This document shows positions 34,229-45,442 of a stretch of 64,000 nucleotides of DNA, piece after piece (position 1 is the stretch's first letter; the number at the start of each line of letters is the position of its first letter). The stretch comes from Phallus indusiatus (lineage: Eukaryota > Basidiomycota > Agaricomycetes > Phallales > Phallaceae). Under the pieces are notes generated by a model that was given only the letters and a program-made list of their open reading frames with translations, was not told the origin of the DNA and ran no database searches. A program made the translations under genes and the position numbers. The DNA is taken from the NCBI GenBank assembly GCA_027605045.1, contig JAQFWX010000024.1, forward strand, positions 186,001 to 250,000. The letters are read 5' to 3'.

Positions 34229-37200
34229 ATTCATCCTTTTCTGACCCTTATAATATTCGTTTCTCCATCTCCCTATTTATTTCGCTTCCTATTTATGAAC
34301 CCGGTGACGACTCGAACTTTATCCCCAATCACTTTATTTATAGGCTCCTTTTAAAACATTATGAAGAAAATCCCGAATATTATCCTCAATTTTCCGACAT
34401 TTTAACTGCATACAAGACCGTCGACAAGAAGATCCGGCCCGTGCCAGCAATACTTCCCCAGGATTGTCTTGTGACGAGAAGATTTCCCGAAGATCCCCTT
34501 ATTTCCCTTACTCCCTTATCCCCTCATCCGCCGACATTTATTCCATCATCCAAACTCACCGCAGAACGCCTCCGAATACTCCGCATAAATGATTCAGGCT
34601 TTCTTTGGCCAGAAGAAGAAAAACTATTCATCTCCGTCTTCCAACAAAATGAATCTGTACTCGCTTTCAACGAAACAGAACGAGGAACTCTCCGGTCAGA
34701 TTATTTTTCCGATTACATTATCCCTGTAGTACAGCATATACCTTGGATAAAGAAACCAATCCCTGTACCTCCAGGAATTCGAACACAAGTCATCGAAGCG
34801 TTGAAGAAGAAACTTGACATTGGAGTCTACGAATATAGTCAAGCATCTTATCGAACTGCCATGTTTTTCATCAAGAAGACCGACGGAGGAATTCGTCAGA
34901 TTATCGATCATCAACCCCTTAATTCAGTCACAATTCGAGATGCAGGAATGCCTCCAAACACAGATGAAATGTTAGAACCCTTCACAGGCGCTTCAGTCTA
35001 TTCTAGCTTTGATCTATTATCCGGATATGACGCACGCAAGATCCATGTCAAGAGTCGAGACCTTACGTCATTTCATACACCATTAGGACTTCTACGCTCT
35101 ACAGTTCTTCCTCAAGGATTTACCAATTCAGTCGCTGAATTTCAAAATTGCACTTCGTTCATCTTACAACCCGAATTTCCAACTAAAGCAAGCGTTATGA
35201 TCGATGACGTTGGTATTCAAGGACCACATACACGTTACGAGCAAGCCGATGGAACATTCGAAGTCATTCCTCAGAACCCTGGAATTCGACGTTTTATTTG
35301 GGAACATGCCGAAGATGTTCATCGTATCCTTCACAGACTCAGTCATGCCGGCGCTACAATCTCTCCGAAGAAGTCAAAAATAGCGCAACCCGAAATCGTG
35401 CTTATTGGACAGAAGTTGACTTATACCGGACGATTACCAGACGAGAAGCGTGTTAAGAAGATTCAAACCTGGCCGCCTCCTACTTCAGTTACTCAAGTTC
35501 GTCAGTTTTTAGGACTTTGTGGAACAATGCGCATTTGGATCAAGAATTATTCTGCACGATCGCGACCACTCTCAGAATTAGTTCGAAAAGAAGTACCTTT
35601 CGAATGGACTTCGGTTCGACAAGCTGCATTTGAAGACTTGAAGAATGAGATTGCAAATTCCCCCGCACTTGTTCCTATCGACTATTCCTCACCACACCCC
35701 GTTATTCTTGCAGTAGACACTTCAGTCATTGCAATCGGATTTATTTTGTATCAGATGGATTCTGAAGGCCGAAGAAGACCTGTTCGTTTTGGATCCCTCC
35801 CTATTTCCGCAACCGAAGCAAAGTATAGCCAAGCTAAACTCGAGTTATATGGATTGTATCGCGCACTCAAGGCTTGTCGCTATTACATTGCCGGTCTACT
35901 CAATTTTATTGTAGAAGTCGATGCATCTTACATCAAATCTATGATCAACAATCCAGATATCGCTCCTAACGCTACGCTTAACCGATGGATTGAAGGAATT
36001 TTGCTATACCATTTCCAGCTAAAACATGTCCCAGCAGAATCACACAAAGGACCAGACGCATTATCCCGACGACCACCATTACCCGAAGATTGGAACGAAG
36101 AAGAAGCTCACGAGAGCGAAAGTGAAAATGAAGAAAATCACAAAAACACAGAATATGCCCTATTTCTTTCTCATTCTTTTTCCCCTTCTCAGACTCTTAA
36201 TTTAAGTTCAGGGTGGTTGCTCGCAATCAACAGCAAACGAATAGATGACGAGCAGCTTCACCACATTTTTCAATTTCTTTCTCATTTTATCCTGCCTCCC
36301 TTCGATTCTCCCTCTCATAAGAAAAGTTTTATTCGAAAATCACAAAAATTCTTTGTTCAGGACAATTTATTTTTCAAAAAGCACCCCCTTCATCATTTGC
36401 GTGTAATTTTAGATAGAGATCACAGGAAAACATTACTCAAGATGGCCCACGACGACTTAGGACACCGAGGAGGATTTGCGACATACTGCCACATCTCCTT
36501 ACGCTACTACTGGCCTACAATTCGAGAAGAAGTCCATGAATTTTGTCGATCATGTCACCCCTGCCAACTTCGTTCCACGATCAAGATGCATATACCCATC
36601 ACTATTTCTCATCCGACCTCGCTTTTTACCAAAGTTTACCTTGATATTATGCTCATGACACCCGCTCAAGGTTATCGATATGTCATAGCAGCTCGAGACG
36701 ATCTATCAGGAGCAGCTGAAGGACGTAAACTCAAGAAAGCCACCGCACGTTCAGTAGCACAATTTATTTTCGAGGAACTTATTTGCCGATATGGAGTTAT
36801 TGAAGAAATCGTCACTGATAATGGACCAGAAACTAAAGCTGCAACAGAAGAACTCATGCGACGCTACAATATCAAGCAAATTCGAATTTCACCTTACAAT
36901 TCCCAAGCCAATGGAGTCGTAGAGCGAGGACACTTCACGATTCGAGAAGCCTTAATCAAGTCATGTCAAGGCAATATTTCAAAATGGCCTGAGCTCATTC
37001 CTCATGTGTTTTTCGCTGATAGAGTTACTGTTCGACGAGCTACTGGTTTTTCGCCCTATTATCTACTTTATGGTCAACATCCTACGCTCCCCCTCGACCT
37101 CTTCGAAGCTACATTTTTGGTCTCTGGATTCGACAGAAATCTTGCCACAGAAGATCTAATTGCCTTACGAGTTCAGCAAATCAGGAAAATGGACAATGAT

Positions 37201-37590
37201 GTTTCACGAGCTGAAAAGATCCTTCATCGCAGTCGACTTCACAGCAAGGAAGCCTTTGAGAAGAAATTTGCACAGCGCATACAGCGAGAAGAATTTAAGT
37301 CTGGAGATTTAGTTTTGGTTCGGAATTCACGCATTGAGAAGGAACTTGACCGAAAGACTAAACCACGCTATATTGGTCCTTACGAAGTTGTCAAGAGAAC
37401 ACTCCGAGGAACATATATTTTAAAGGAATTAGATGGAACAGTATCCCGAGTTGCAATTGCAGGGTTTAGGTTAATTCTCTATTATCCCAGAGTTGATGAT
37501 GAAGTTTCTATTGAACCGTTGCAAGAAGAAGAAGCAGAAGAAGCCGATGACCAGGTTGTGGAAGATTTTGGAGATGATGAAGATTTCTGA
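34084..37590 (+). CDS. Element C pol: RT, RNase H, integrase
   Basis: Open frame of 1168 codons; the first real pol residues come after the gag overlap. RT: YRTAMFFIKKTDGGIRQIID, SSFDLLSGYDARKIHVKSRD, VLPQGFTNSVAEFQN, catalytic SVMIDDVGIQGP, where Met replaces the usual Tyr/Phe before the DD pair. RNase H: PVILAVDTSVIAIGFILYQM, AKLELYGLYRALKACRYYIA. Integrase: HDDLGHRGGF with CRSCHPCQLR zinc ligands, DIMLMTPAQGYRY, VTDNGPETKAATEEL, PYNSQANGVVERGHF. The tail has the GPYEVVKR strand but no chromodomain, unlike A and B. No frameshift is seen, so the element may be intact. Confidence 0.92.
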   Translation: MENKCRTIQRCERRCTSPPKGFSLGRQSSSEDRWTYHREECTRPSPGIDSSFSDPYNIRFSISLFISLPIYEPGDDSNFIPNHFIYRLLLKHYEENPEYYPQFSDILTAYKTVDKKIRPVPAILPQDCLVTRRFPEDPLISLTPLSPHPPTFIPSSKLTAERLRILRINDSGFLWPEEEKLFISVFQQNESVLAFNETERGTLRSDYFSDYIIPVVQHIPWIKKPIPVPPGIRTQVIEALKKKLDIGVYEYSQASYRTAMFFIKKTDGGIRQIIDHQPLNSVTIRDAGMPPNTDEMLEPFTGASVYSSFDLLSGYDARKIHVKSRDLTSFHTPLGLLRSTVLPQGFTNSVAEFQNCTSFILQPEFPTKASVMIDDVGIQGPHTRYEQADGTFEVIPQNPGIRRFIWEHAEDVHRILHRLSHAGATISPKKSKIAQPEIVLIGQKLTYTGRLPDEKRVKKIQTWPPPTSVTQVRQFLGLCGTMRIWIKNYSARSRPLSELVRKEVPFEWTSVRQAAFEDLKNEIANSPALVPIDYSSPHPVILAVDTSVIAIGFILYQMDSEGRRRPVRFGSLPISATEAKYSQAKLELYGLYRALKACRYYIAGLLNFIVEVDASYIKSMINNPDIAPNATLNRWIEGILLYHFQLKHVPAESHKGPDALSRRPPLPEDWNEEEAHESESENEENHKNTEYALFLSHSFSPSQTLNLSSGWLLAINSKRIDDEQLHHIFQFLSHFILPPFDSPSHKKSFIRKSQKFFVQDNLFFKKHPLHHLRVILDRDHRKTLLKMAHDDLGHRGGFATYCHISLRYYWPTIREEVHEFCRSCHPCQLRSTIKMHIPITISHPTSLFTKVYLDIMLMTPAQGYRYVIAARDDLSGAAEGRKLKKATARSVAQFIFEELICRYGVIEEIVTDNGPETKAATEELMRRYNIKQIRISPYNSQANGVVERGHFTIREALIKSCQGNISKWPELIPHVFFADRVTVRRATGFSPYYLLYGQHPTLPLDLFEATFLVSGFDRNLATEDLIALRVQQIRKMDNDVSRAEKILHRSRLHSKEAFEKKFAQRIQREEFKSGDLVLVRNSRIEKELDRKTKPRYIGPYEVVKRTLRGTYILKELDGTVSRVAIAGFRLILYYPRVDDEVSIEPLQEEEAEEADDQVVEDFGDDEDF

Positions 37591-37621
37591 CTAGGGACAG
37601 TCATTTCAAGTTCAGGGTGGA

Positions 37622-40145
37622 TGTCGCGCACCAAAATCTTCCTTAATTTGGTAATAGGGATGGTTCTTCCTAAAGCGGACTTCTAAATCTACTCTTCTTG
37701 AACAACTCACTTCCAGCTCGTTTGACACCCCAGTTCACCCAAAAATCAACAAACAATAAAATGTTCAATCTTCGACTTTCTTCTTCCATTTCCTTCAAAC
37801 ACCCCTCCCCTTCTTCCAATTCCCGAGAACCGTCCCCAGAAGAAGATGTTTTTCCCCGGTCTTTCGTTATACTCATGATAGTCCTCGCACTCATGATTTG
37901 GATATCGAGACAACTCTATTTACATATTATTCGCCCACTCCTATTCTCGAAATGGACTCAAAGACCTTACTCCCAGTTTATTCGCACAAGGTCCCTCGAT
38001 CTATCGATAAGTGTAGAAGTTCAGATATCGTACACCCCTTCTTGGTTTTCGGAAAAGAAGTCTATATCGAGAAGGAACTAAGATGGTTCACAGTCACTCA
38101 TGTTTATTCTACTCCAGAATCAGCCCTACAAGATTCATATCGTGTTTGGTTAACAGCACAAGTCGGATTAGATTACATGATAATGGTCCTGGATGTTCCC
38201 AGCCGATGGATCCTATCAGCATGTAATCACCAACCTGCTCTAGGATTTTATCGATCACCCAATCCCATTCCTAAAGAACCACTAAACCCTTCTTTTCATG
38301 ATTCCTCCCCTCCTCAATCTCCTACTACTTCCGAAATGACCATACGACCTCCCGATATCAACAAACCCTTCGCGCTCTTCGACGAGTCTGTTCTGGCCTC
38401 CTGGAACGAACCCGATCAGAATCAGGAGAACAATAGAGAATAAAAGGAATACTACAAGAGAAGTTTCGCACCTATCCATTCACCTAAAAACATCCTTCTT
38501 GTTTCGGAGCTTAAATTCTTTTCAACTTTTGTCTTTTTCACCATTATGTCCATCCAACCTATTGGCTATCGCACACTTTCCATCATTCCATTTCCCTTTT
38601 ATCCCAATTTTAATTCTCCCCCTCCATATAGAAGACATGAAAACTTTCAGACTATGGTTCGCGAATATCAATTGGAGAGCGACGAAGTAGAAGTGGAAGA
38701 AGATAATCCCTGGCCACGATACGCTAATCCAGCACTCGAGTTTCGGTATTTTTACGACGATCTACAATTACCCGATGAAGTCAAAGTAGACGAAAACGTT
38801 CATATACCGATTATGCAAGCATCGTATACTCTGATCAGGGCCCTCGTATCACATCGCCCTGGGATTCTCATTTGGCGTCTTATTTTCTATCGACCTGCCT
38901 TATTCCACAATTATGTTCTCTTTCTAGACGCTCCCTGGGATGTTTTTGTAGAACCCCCTCCCCACCAGCCTACAACTCCATTGCCAGAATATGAAGAACC
39001 CGAAGAACCTGCCCCCGATGCCCCTCGACTACGTACTAATCGAAATCGCATGCGACCTATGCAAATTATACCAAGACCTAGTCAACGAAGAAGATTAGAA
39101 TAGTATCTATCGATCAAAACACCATACGATATAACTAAGATCTCCCCTTGGCCTATGCTGAGCTCCATGCTGATCTGGTGCGCGATCCGAGGATACTAAG
39201 CATAGCCTTAGGATTCATGAATGTATCATATTCATGACGAAGACGATCCTATCGATGGATGACCGATCAGTAAGAAGATTAGGATGGTAACGATGCGATT
39301 CAGGATAAAGAGGCAGCGCGGGAAGAGTCGGGTGCCAGTTCTGACAAAGGCTGTGTCTTAGGCCGGTTTTGTTGGTTTTTCTTTTGTTCTTTTGTTTGGG
39401 TTTCATCATTTCTCCTATTGATTTGTGATATCACTCTTTTTGTTGTAATTGTATTACTCATTCCTCTCTCGCACTCCCCATTCCATATTTCTTTTGTTCC
39501 CTTTTGTTCTTTTTGTTTCTTTCTATTTGTCATCTTGGTGAACGATGAATAATCGTCTTACCAATGCTATGTTTCTTGAAAGGTATAAATACTGCATGTA
39601 AATACTTGTAACAGCAGCAATCTACCGATACGGGTTGTCTCACAGTTTAAGTCCAGTTCAGTTTAAGTCAAGCTCAGTTCAAGTTCAAGTCAAGTTTCGT
39701 CTCTAGTCTAATTCTACGCTCACATCTTTATCTTTGGATTAACTCTGAGTGAGGTCTCGGAGTATAAACTAGCGATTTTCATTTCAATTCTATTGTCGCT
39801 TCACTAACTCGCAGAAGGATAACTGTCATCATTTGATTGTAGATCCTCCATACTAAGTCGCAACCCAAGTCTTTTGCCGACGCCTGTTCATTATATCACT
39901 TACACATTTGCATACGATCTCTCCTAGTCGTTGCAGTTGTTGTTGGTGTTTTGTCTGTGTTGGTTTCGATATCAGCGCATACATCCCCACATCCTCATTC
40001 CCCATCTACCCGTTCTCTCATTACCCGAAATCAGCACCAGGACCCGCTCCACGGTAGACTAACGACCTCTATAATCAAATATCTAGTAGTTATTCCGATC
40101 ACATATAGCCGGCATACACAAAGCTATATTCATCGGATCGTTACA
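37622..40145 (+). repeat. Element C 3' LTR (2524 bp)
   Basis: Same as the 5' LTR apart from five one-base differences, all in runs of C. The full-length RNA would end within it, so its U3 frames would be the last cistrons of the genomic transcript. Confidence 0.92.
38546..39103 (+). CDS. Element C U3 ORF L2 (3' LTR copy, intact)
   Basis: 185 residues from the ATG at 38546 (MSIQPIGYRTLSIIPFPFYP). An acidic stretch (ESDEVEVEEDNPWP) precedes a region EFRYFYDDLQLPDEVKVDEN, then LIWRLIFYRPALFHNYVLFL and DAPWDVFVEPPP. The end is basic (RLRTNRNRMR, QRRRLE). No recognised family, signal peptide or zinc motif. It lies in U3, upstream of the LTR TATA box. Confidence 0.55.
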   Translation: MSIQPIGYRTLSIIPFPFYPNFNSPPPYRRHENFQTMVREYQLESDEVEVEEDNPWPRYANPALEFRYFYDDLQLPDEVKVDENVHIPIMQASYTLIRALVSHRPGILIWRLIFYRPALFHNYVLFLDAPWDVFVEPPPHQPTTPLPEYEEPEEPAPDAPRLRTNRNRMRPMQIIPRPSQRRRLE

Positions 40146-40149
40146 GCGC

Positions 40150-42370
40150 TTGTCTGGCCAAGTTGGTGTGGCTGCTGCTGCTGCCACTACCACTACTGCC
40201 ACTACTACCCGTTGGACGGGTAGTGCTTCCTTGGGAGGCCGTTATCGACCTCCGCTTCTTGAACGCCTCCTCTACTTGGATGGCGAGTGCAAGTAGTTCC
40301 TTAGCAGACATCTGCTCAGGACTACCGCCTCTGAATGCTACTTCAGCGGCGAGGCTGTGGTTCAGCCCATCAAGGAACCTCCTCCTGAATGTATAATCAT
40401 CAGGAGGGTGCGCTAGTCTGTTGGCTAGCGTGAGTAACGCACTCATGTATTCGTGTACAGAGTGCGATCCTTGCCGTTCGCGTTCGAACTGGATCGCCAC
40501 CTCACTTCTCGAGTGGGGTGGGAGGAATCGTTCGTGTAGTCTCCGTAGCGGGGACTAGGGTCCACTCATGCATGGGACGAGTACCTCGTTCCACGTTCTG
40601 GGTGAACCACTCTTGTGCCAACCCTTCTAGGCGCATGCCTAGAAAGGAGAGTTGCTCTGCTTGGCTGACTTCTCCAAGCAGGTGGTTTACGCGTAGCCAG
40701 CGTAACAGACCCGACACAAAGTTGTCGAAGTCCTCGGCTCTGGACGAGCCGCTATATGTGGGCGGGAGCCCTATCTTCGCTCCTGCTTTCGCAAGGGGCG
40801 AGTTGCCTGGCATCATATCCCTGTTTGCAATCAGGGCTTCTTGAACCATGGCTATGACGCCCTCAAGTACTGGGCGTCGTCGTTGAAAGGGTCAAATCTT
40901 TCAACACGTTCCTCATCGAACGGTGTGGCGCGGAGATCCTCGCCATACTGTGGTCGACGAGCGTATCCATCATATGGATCGATACGTGGTGCTTCTGCTG
41001 GGTTAGCAGATGCTTGCCTCTGCCCATTAGGCTCGGCACTTTGCCTTGGCAGTTGTCTGCCAGGGGGTGATGCTCTGTCGTCTGGACGACTTGAGCTTGT
41101 GGCTGGGTCTGGCGATGGGATCCTATCGCCAGTGATGGCATTATAGCCACCTTCAAGCACACGAGCATGGCGGACCGCGTTCATACGCGCGTCCCTCGCG
41201 ATGCGGATCCTATTTTGGATGATCCGCATTTGCTGCTCGTTGGGAGTGTCAGTCTCGAGAGAGCCTGCTACAGCTTCCTCGAGCGCATTAGTGGCCGTCT
41301 CCACAGCCCGTGCATGCGTACGGATTGCTCTGTCGGAGAGTAGCCTTGCTATCCTCTGGTATTCGAGGGCAGCTTGGGCGACCACTTCAGCATCCTCTCG
41401 TGGGGTGCTCCATTTCGCGACTGGTTCACCAGTCGCGTGGCTATCTCGGTATCGATATAGTCACCAACCGCGTCAGACTCGTGAGGCGGTTGTCTTGTGA
41501 AACGGTGCATTCGTCTCACTGTTTCTCTGCCAGCCTCTATTTCGGGGCCGGGGTTTCTAGGAGCTGTATATGCCGTAGCTCCTTGAGTAGGAGGTCTATC
41601 AGGACGCGTACTCGGTCCTGGGGTAACGTTCTGAGAACGTTGTCTGGTGCCTGTTGGTGCAGGCTCAGGGGATTGGGAATTACCAGCTGTCGCTGGTGAC
41701 GGACTGGCATATGTCGGTCCCGTCGGTGTAACAAACCTAGCTTGTGGGGCTGGGTTTGTGAATTGATATGCAAGGCGACTCGTCGGCCCTGCTGGTCTAG
41801 GACGAGTAGATCCAGTACCTGATGCAGGCGGATCTACCGCTCTGCTTTTCCTTTGTCAGAGCGTGCTCGTGCAGGCTCTGCTTCAGGAGACAAGTCTGTT
41901 GTCCTGACTTGGTCCCTGTCAGTGCCTGTAGTAACAGGCTCTGGCTCAGGGTTTTCAACTCCTGCGTTGACATTCTCGATTAATCGAGCTAGTCTCTGCA
42001 GTTCTGACGGGGACATATTCCCGTTCCTCACGCCATCGAGTAACGATGCGTGAACAGCGTTCATTGTCTCGTCCCTTCGGATGGACCTGTCGCTCCTGAC
42101 GCTAAGTCTGGAGCGACCAGATGCTACGGACTTTACGTCCTCATCTTCTTCATCAGCGAGTTGGGGCTGATGTTCCATCGTCTGCGACGCAGGACGAGTG
42201 GGATTTTGGGTTGATGCATCCACTCTCTCCCATGTGGATGACTCTCCTTCGAGGGTTCCTTCCCTAGACGGGTCGGGATTTTCGGTTTGCACTGGCCCGG
42301 GTGGGTCAGGCTGATTGGAATCAGGTGTACCACGATCTGGTGCACTCTGACTCCTGGTAGTAGGAGCCAT
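40150..42370 (-). pseudogene. Element A gag (frameshifted)
   Basis: The ATG at 42370 opens MAPTTRSQSAPDRGTP, a Pro/Ser/Glu-rich N terminus with SGRSRLSVRSDRSIRRDE. The frame stops at 41834. A second frame carries a Pro/Thr-rich stretch and HERMLKWSPK-like sequence down to about 41385. A third (41385-40852) gives VAQAALEYQRIARLLSDRAI; then the capsid part: VSGLLRWLRVNHLLGEVSQA, EGLAQEWFTQNVE, FERERQGSHSVHEYMSALLT, FRRRFLDGLNHSLAAEVAFR. The end runs into element C at 40149 and continues at 28683. At least two frameshifts make it non-functional as read. Confidence 0.75.
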
Positions 42371-42455
42371 TGAATCCTCCTGTAATAGGAAGGGTTAATT
42401 TCGCTTGCTTAATACAGCGGCGGGTTGTTTTTAACGCCTTTGGTGTTAAAAAAGA

Positions 42456-42776
42456 TGTAACGTTTCGTTACTTTTTATAGTGTACCGCTTGCGGTACACA
42501 GTTTATGTCACGCTGTAGTTTCACGCCACAAGTAACAGACCAAAGTGCTGTATTTTCTTTGTGGAGTAAAACAAGTTGCGCGTGCTGAATCAGCACGCGC
42601 GTAGCTACTACTAATGTATAGTTATTACATAATGGCTCGCCGCGCCGCGGCGAGCCAGAGGCGTTAAGCGCCTCTGTTATTAGAGTAAGTAATAGTAACT
42701 ACTGCAGAGGGCGAAGCCCTCTGCATATGCCTAAGTGGCATATACTCAATCCACCGCATGTGGTGGATCCGTTACA
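42456..42776 (-). repeat. Element A 5' LTR (321 bp)
   Basis: Same as the LTR at 21720 except for a few changes, notably a complete CTCGCCGC...GCGGCGAG palindrome here. No TGG primer site follows; the first internal bases (42455 downward) form another hairpin with 8-bp arms (TTTTTAAC/GTTAAAAA). Confidence 0.92.
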
Positions 42777-44011
42777 ATAGTAGAGACAGCAGTAAATTTC
42801 TTACCAGTCAGACTCCATAAATATCGTTCACTTTCTTTGCGCCGTTGATTTTCAAAGAAATGATCATAAAGACCGCGAATTGATGTTTCAGATGGTGCCG
42901 GATTGATATCAACATTGTCATTGGCCGATTTTTGTGAAAATTGAGGAAATTCCAGGCAATACTCCTTGTCCAGTAGCTTTGCTTTATTTGCAATAGCATA
43001 TTCAAGCCATGCACTCTGGAGTCGATGGGTCTCAAGTAGGTGAAGTTCTGTTCAAGGTCTTGGTCAGAAAAAAACTTGAAAACAGCTTGCAACATACGAT
43101 GAATGCTCTCTGTCAACTGTCCAACACTACTCTGCAGCCTAAACTCAACAACAAAATCGTAGAGCTCGTGTGTGAAGGCCGAGCACTCCTGAAAATGAGG
43201 TATGTCACCTGTAAATTAAAGTTAGACTTCAAGTCAAGGAACAAGAAGAGAGAGACTGACGGAGAACCCAAGGATCAAAGTAATTCCAAAATTTACTTGG
43301 CGATGTGGTTGAGAATTTTCCGTGTTCTTCACATTTGTAATCCATACCAAGAACCTTAAGATTTGACCTCAAGCCATACATAGAACGAAAGCCAGAAGAA
43401 GTAAACCCGTTTCGTTCAATCTTGTGTGTACAGTTAGGTACGGGGCATCTGTGATCAAGGAGTCCCAATTTTGGAAAATAGATGGGGCTCATAATATAGA
43501 CCGGCTCAATGAGTGCATCCTCAACAGAAAAAACAATCTTCTTAGAGAAGTCCTTTTCCTTTTCTTTTTCTTTGAACATTTGCTTGATGGCATTAGGCAC
43601 GATGGATTTGGTGAGATTTTGGTAGCCAACGGCGGGCGGATAGAAGACCGGCCCATAGATAGGAAAACCTTCGGGGAGTGTCTGGCTATTTGTTCAGAGA
43701 CACACATCACAATATGAAAGAAGATGACGTACCTTAACACGACCATTAAATCCATACGTCGCACGATGCAAAATATTCATGTATTCGCAGACATGCGAAA
43801 CGAACTCCATCTGTGCTTCAGTTCCGACACACTCTGCATTCCTCCATCTATCAACCCTGGTCTGAACTGAATCAATAGTCCATTCCGTATCCCACTTCAC
43901 TAGCCACTCGTTCTCATTTTTGTGACTTTTCAAATTGATTTTCTCTCGTCCTTTCAGTAGCTTTTTCAGATAGTCGTGAACAGTGAGAGGATCAAAAACT
44001 GTGCCGGACAT
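42777..44011 (-). pseudogene. DDE transposase-like gene, N-terminal part
   Basis: The ATG at 44011 (MSGTVFDPLTVHDYLKKLLK) starts exon 1. After an intron with a GTACGT donor at 43732, the frame reads TLPEGFPIYGPVFYPPAVGY and IVFSVEDALIEPVYIMSPIY. Then comes a Cys/His cluster likely to bind zinc: CPVPNCTHKIERNGFTSSGF, VLGMDYKCEEHGKF. The later exon YDHFFENQRRKESERYLWSL ends at KKFTA with an intron whose middle holds element A. This Cys-rich N terminus before a DDE domain is typical of transposases of basidiomycete DNA elements. The gene is interrupted by A and by a solo LTR at the inversion junction, so it is inactive at this locus. Confidence 0.7.
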
Positions 44012-45160
44012 AGCCTGTTACGGAACTGAGTGACTACATAGCACATAAGTTAACCATCTACTCACTGATTTCTTAGCGAATAATTGTTTCAGGAGACGAA
44101 TGAGAACAGTTGATTAGGGAGAGGACAAGAATGTTTCACAGCCTACGAGGGAAAGGCTGTTACGGTAAAACCTAAGACACCTTTACCTGCGGGGATCCAA
44201 AATTGCTGCCGTTGACAATAGATGTTTCAGATTTACTTCACATTGCCTGAGCACTCCAGTAGACTGAATAGAGGGATCTAAACATTGCGTTTTGATGTAA
44301 TAAGCCTCGCCGGCAGGGGTATTTTACATGAAATACTATGTCATATATAACTATACCTAGGAGAAAAGTATTTAGATATCATTAAAGTCTAGATTAACAG
44401 GACACTTACTATTGCATCTCTAGACTGCTGAACAAGAGTTCTTCAATTATATCTGAATTTGTAGATAAGAGCTGGAAGCGGCCTCACTGTAAACCCAAGG
44501 CCATGGACCAGAAACTCACCAATATCCTTCCAGATTCTTCATGAGCATAACCATCAGTTGATGGAATAACTCGTATTCGTTGAAGTAGAGGTATCCCGGC
44601 GGGACGCTAAAAATGAACTATCCAGCGCGGGATTTTATAAATCTTCAGCGTACTTACCGAATGCTGAATTCAATAACCCTTTGAATTGACAGCGTGCAAT
44701 GTTTCCTGCCACCAATTTAATTTGTTTTTGATCTGATGTTGACTGTAATACCTTTGGAATGTTGAGTTCTTCAGTTTGGTGGATGTCGTGCATTGTCAAT
44801 ATGCTGGGAATGTTGAGGACAACAATGTGAGGGTGAACGCGTGAACTATTCAGTATGTCTACCGAATATTGAATTCAATCGGCGGAGCTACGGAAATGAC
44901 GTTGAATTAACATTGAATTACATGAAGCGAACATGTAGATTCGGCAGTGTTACTCACAGAAAAAAAACCGAGATGGGAAGGTGCCGCAAGTGTAGGTGCA
45001 TATGCACTATCAGAAGAGGAGGGAAAAAACAATTCTTCAGTAAAAGATAAAGCCCATTGCTCCCGAAAGTCCGTCAGTTAAAGAACGGGAGACTGCGTGC
45101 AGCATGCTGATGAGACGACAGAAGTAACATTGATAATGAATGATGTCGATGACTGGCGAT
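44012..45160. other. Upstream DNA of the transposase-like gene, no gene called
   Basis: Before the inversion this lay between element B and the transposase gene. Some minus-strand segments look exon-like (GYLYFNEYELFHQLMVMLMK at about 44520-44595; TEELFFPSSSDSAYAPTLAA at about 44970-45045), but I cannot join them into a gene. ACCGAAT(G/A)TTGAATTCAAT-type sequence occurs twice (near 44655 and 44860). Confidence 0.3.
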
Positions 45161-45442
45161 TGTTAGGGCTACTCAGCTCACACTAGAGGGAGGGGATCCT
45201 AAGGAAATATATTGAAGGAAAGACTAACTACTCACCTAGAGGGAGGGGATCCTAAGAGAACAAGCTTAGGGACCCTCACTCTAGGGATAGCGACTATATA
45301 CATGAAAAACGATAACGCGGCGTGCGGCCCTGACACAGCTAAGTGCTAGGCGCCCGAACCGAGCCTAAGTGACGTGATGTCACGGGCATCACGCCGGGTA
45401 CGAGCGCGCGACGTGCGCGAGTAGAGAAAGTGAGATAGAGAC

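Larger units (their letters stand above)
28684..40145 (+). mobile_element. Element C: Gypsy-type retrotransposon with 2.5-kb LTRs, inserted in element A
   Basis: LTRs 28684-31206 and 37622-40145; GCGC lies on both sides (28680-28683 and 40146-40149). Removing C and one duplication restores the gag frame of A. The internal part (31207-37621) has gag and pol frames, a TGG-type primer-site candidate just after the 5' LTR (31210 onward) and a purine-rich tract before the 3' LTR. The only LTR-to-LTR differences I saw are five single-base length changes in C runs, so the insertion is recent. Confidence 0.93.
21720..42776 (-). mobile_element. Element A: Gypsy/chromovirus LTR retrotransposon (host of element C)
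   Basis: Bounded by LTRs 21720-22036 and 42456-42776 and by the duplication ATAGT (21715-21719, 42777-42781), in a transposase intron. On the minus strand it carries gag, zinc knuckle, protease, RT, RNase H, integrase and chromodomain, then two extra reading frames before the 3' LTR. A polypurine tract (AAGGGGAGGA, minus strand, 22046-22037) abuts the 3' LTR. It is interrupted by element C and by the solo LTR at 26213. Several frameshifts show it is inactive. Its DNA is packed with short perfect inverted repeats (see separate entries). Confidence 0.93.

Noticed and set aside
21720..42776. Hairpin chain considered as a CRISPR-type or integron array
   Set aside because: The arms differ in sequence from one hairpin to the next and lie within retrotransposon coding frames in a eukaryote.
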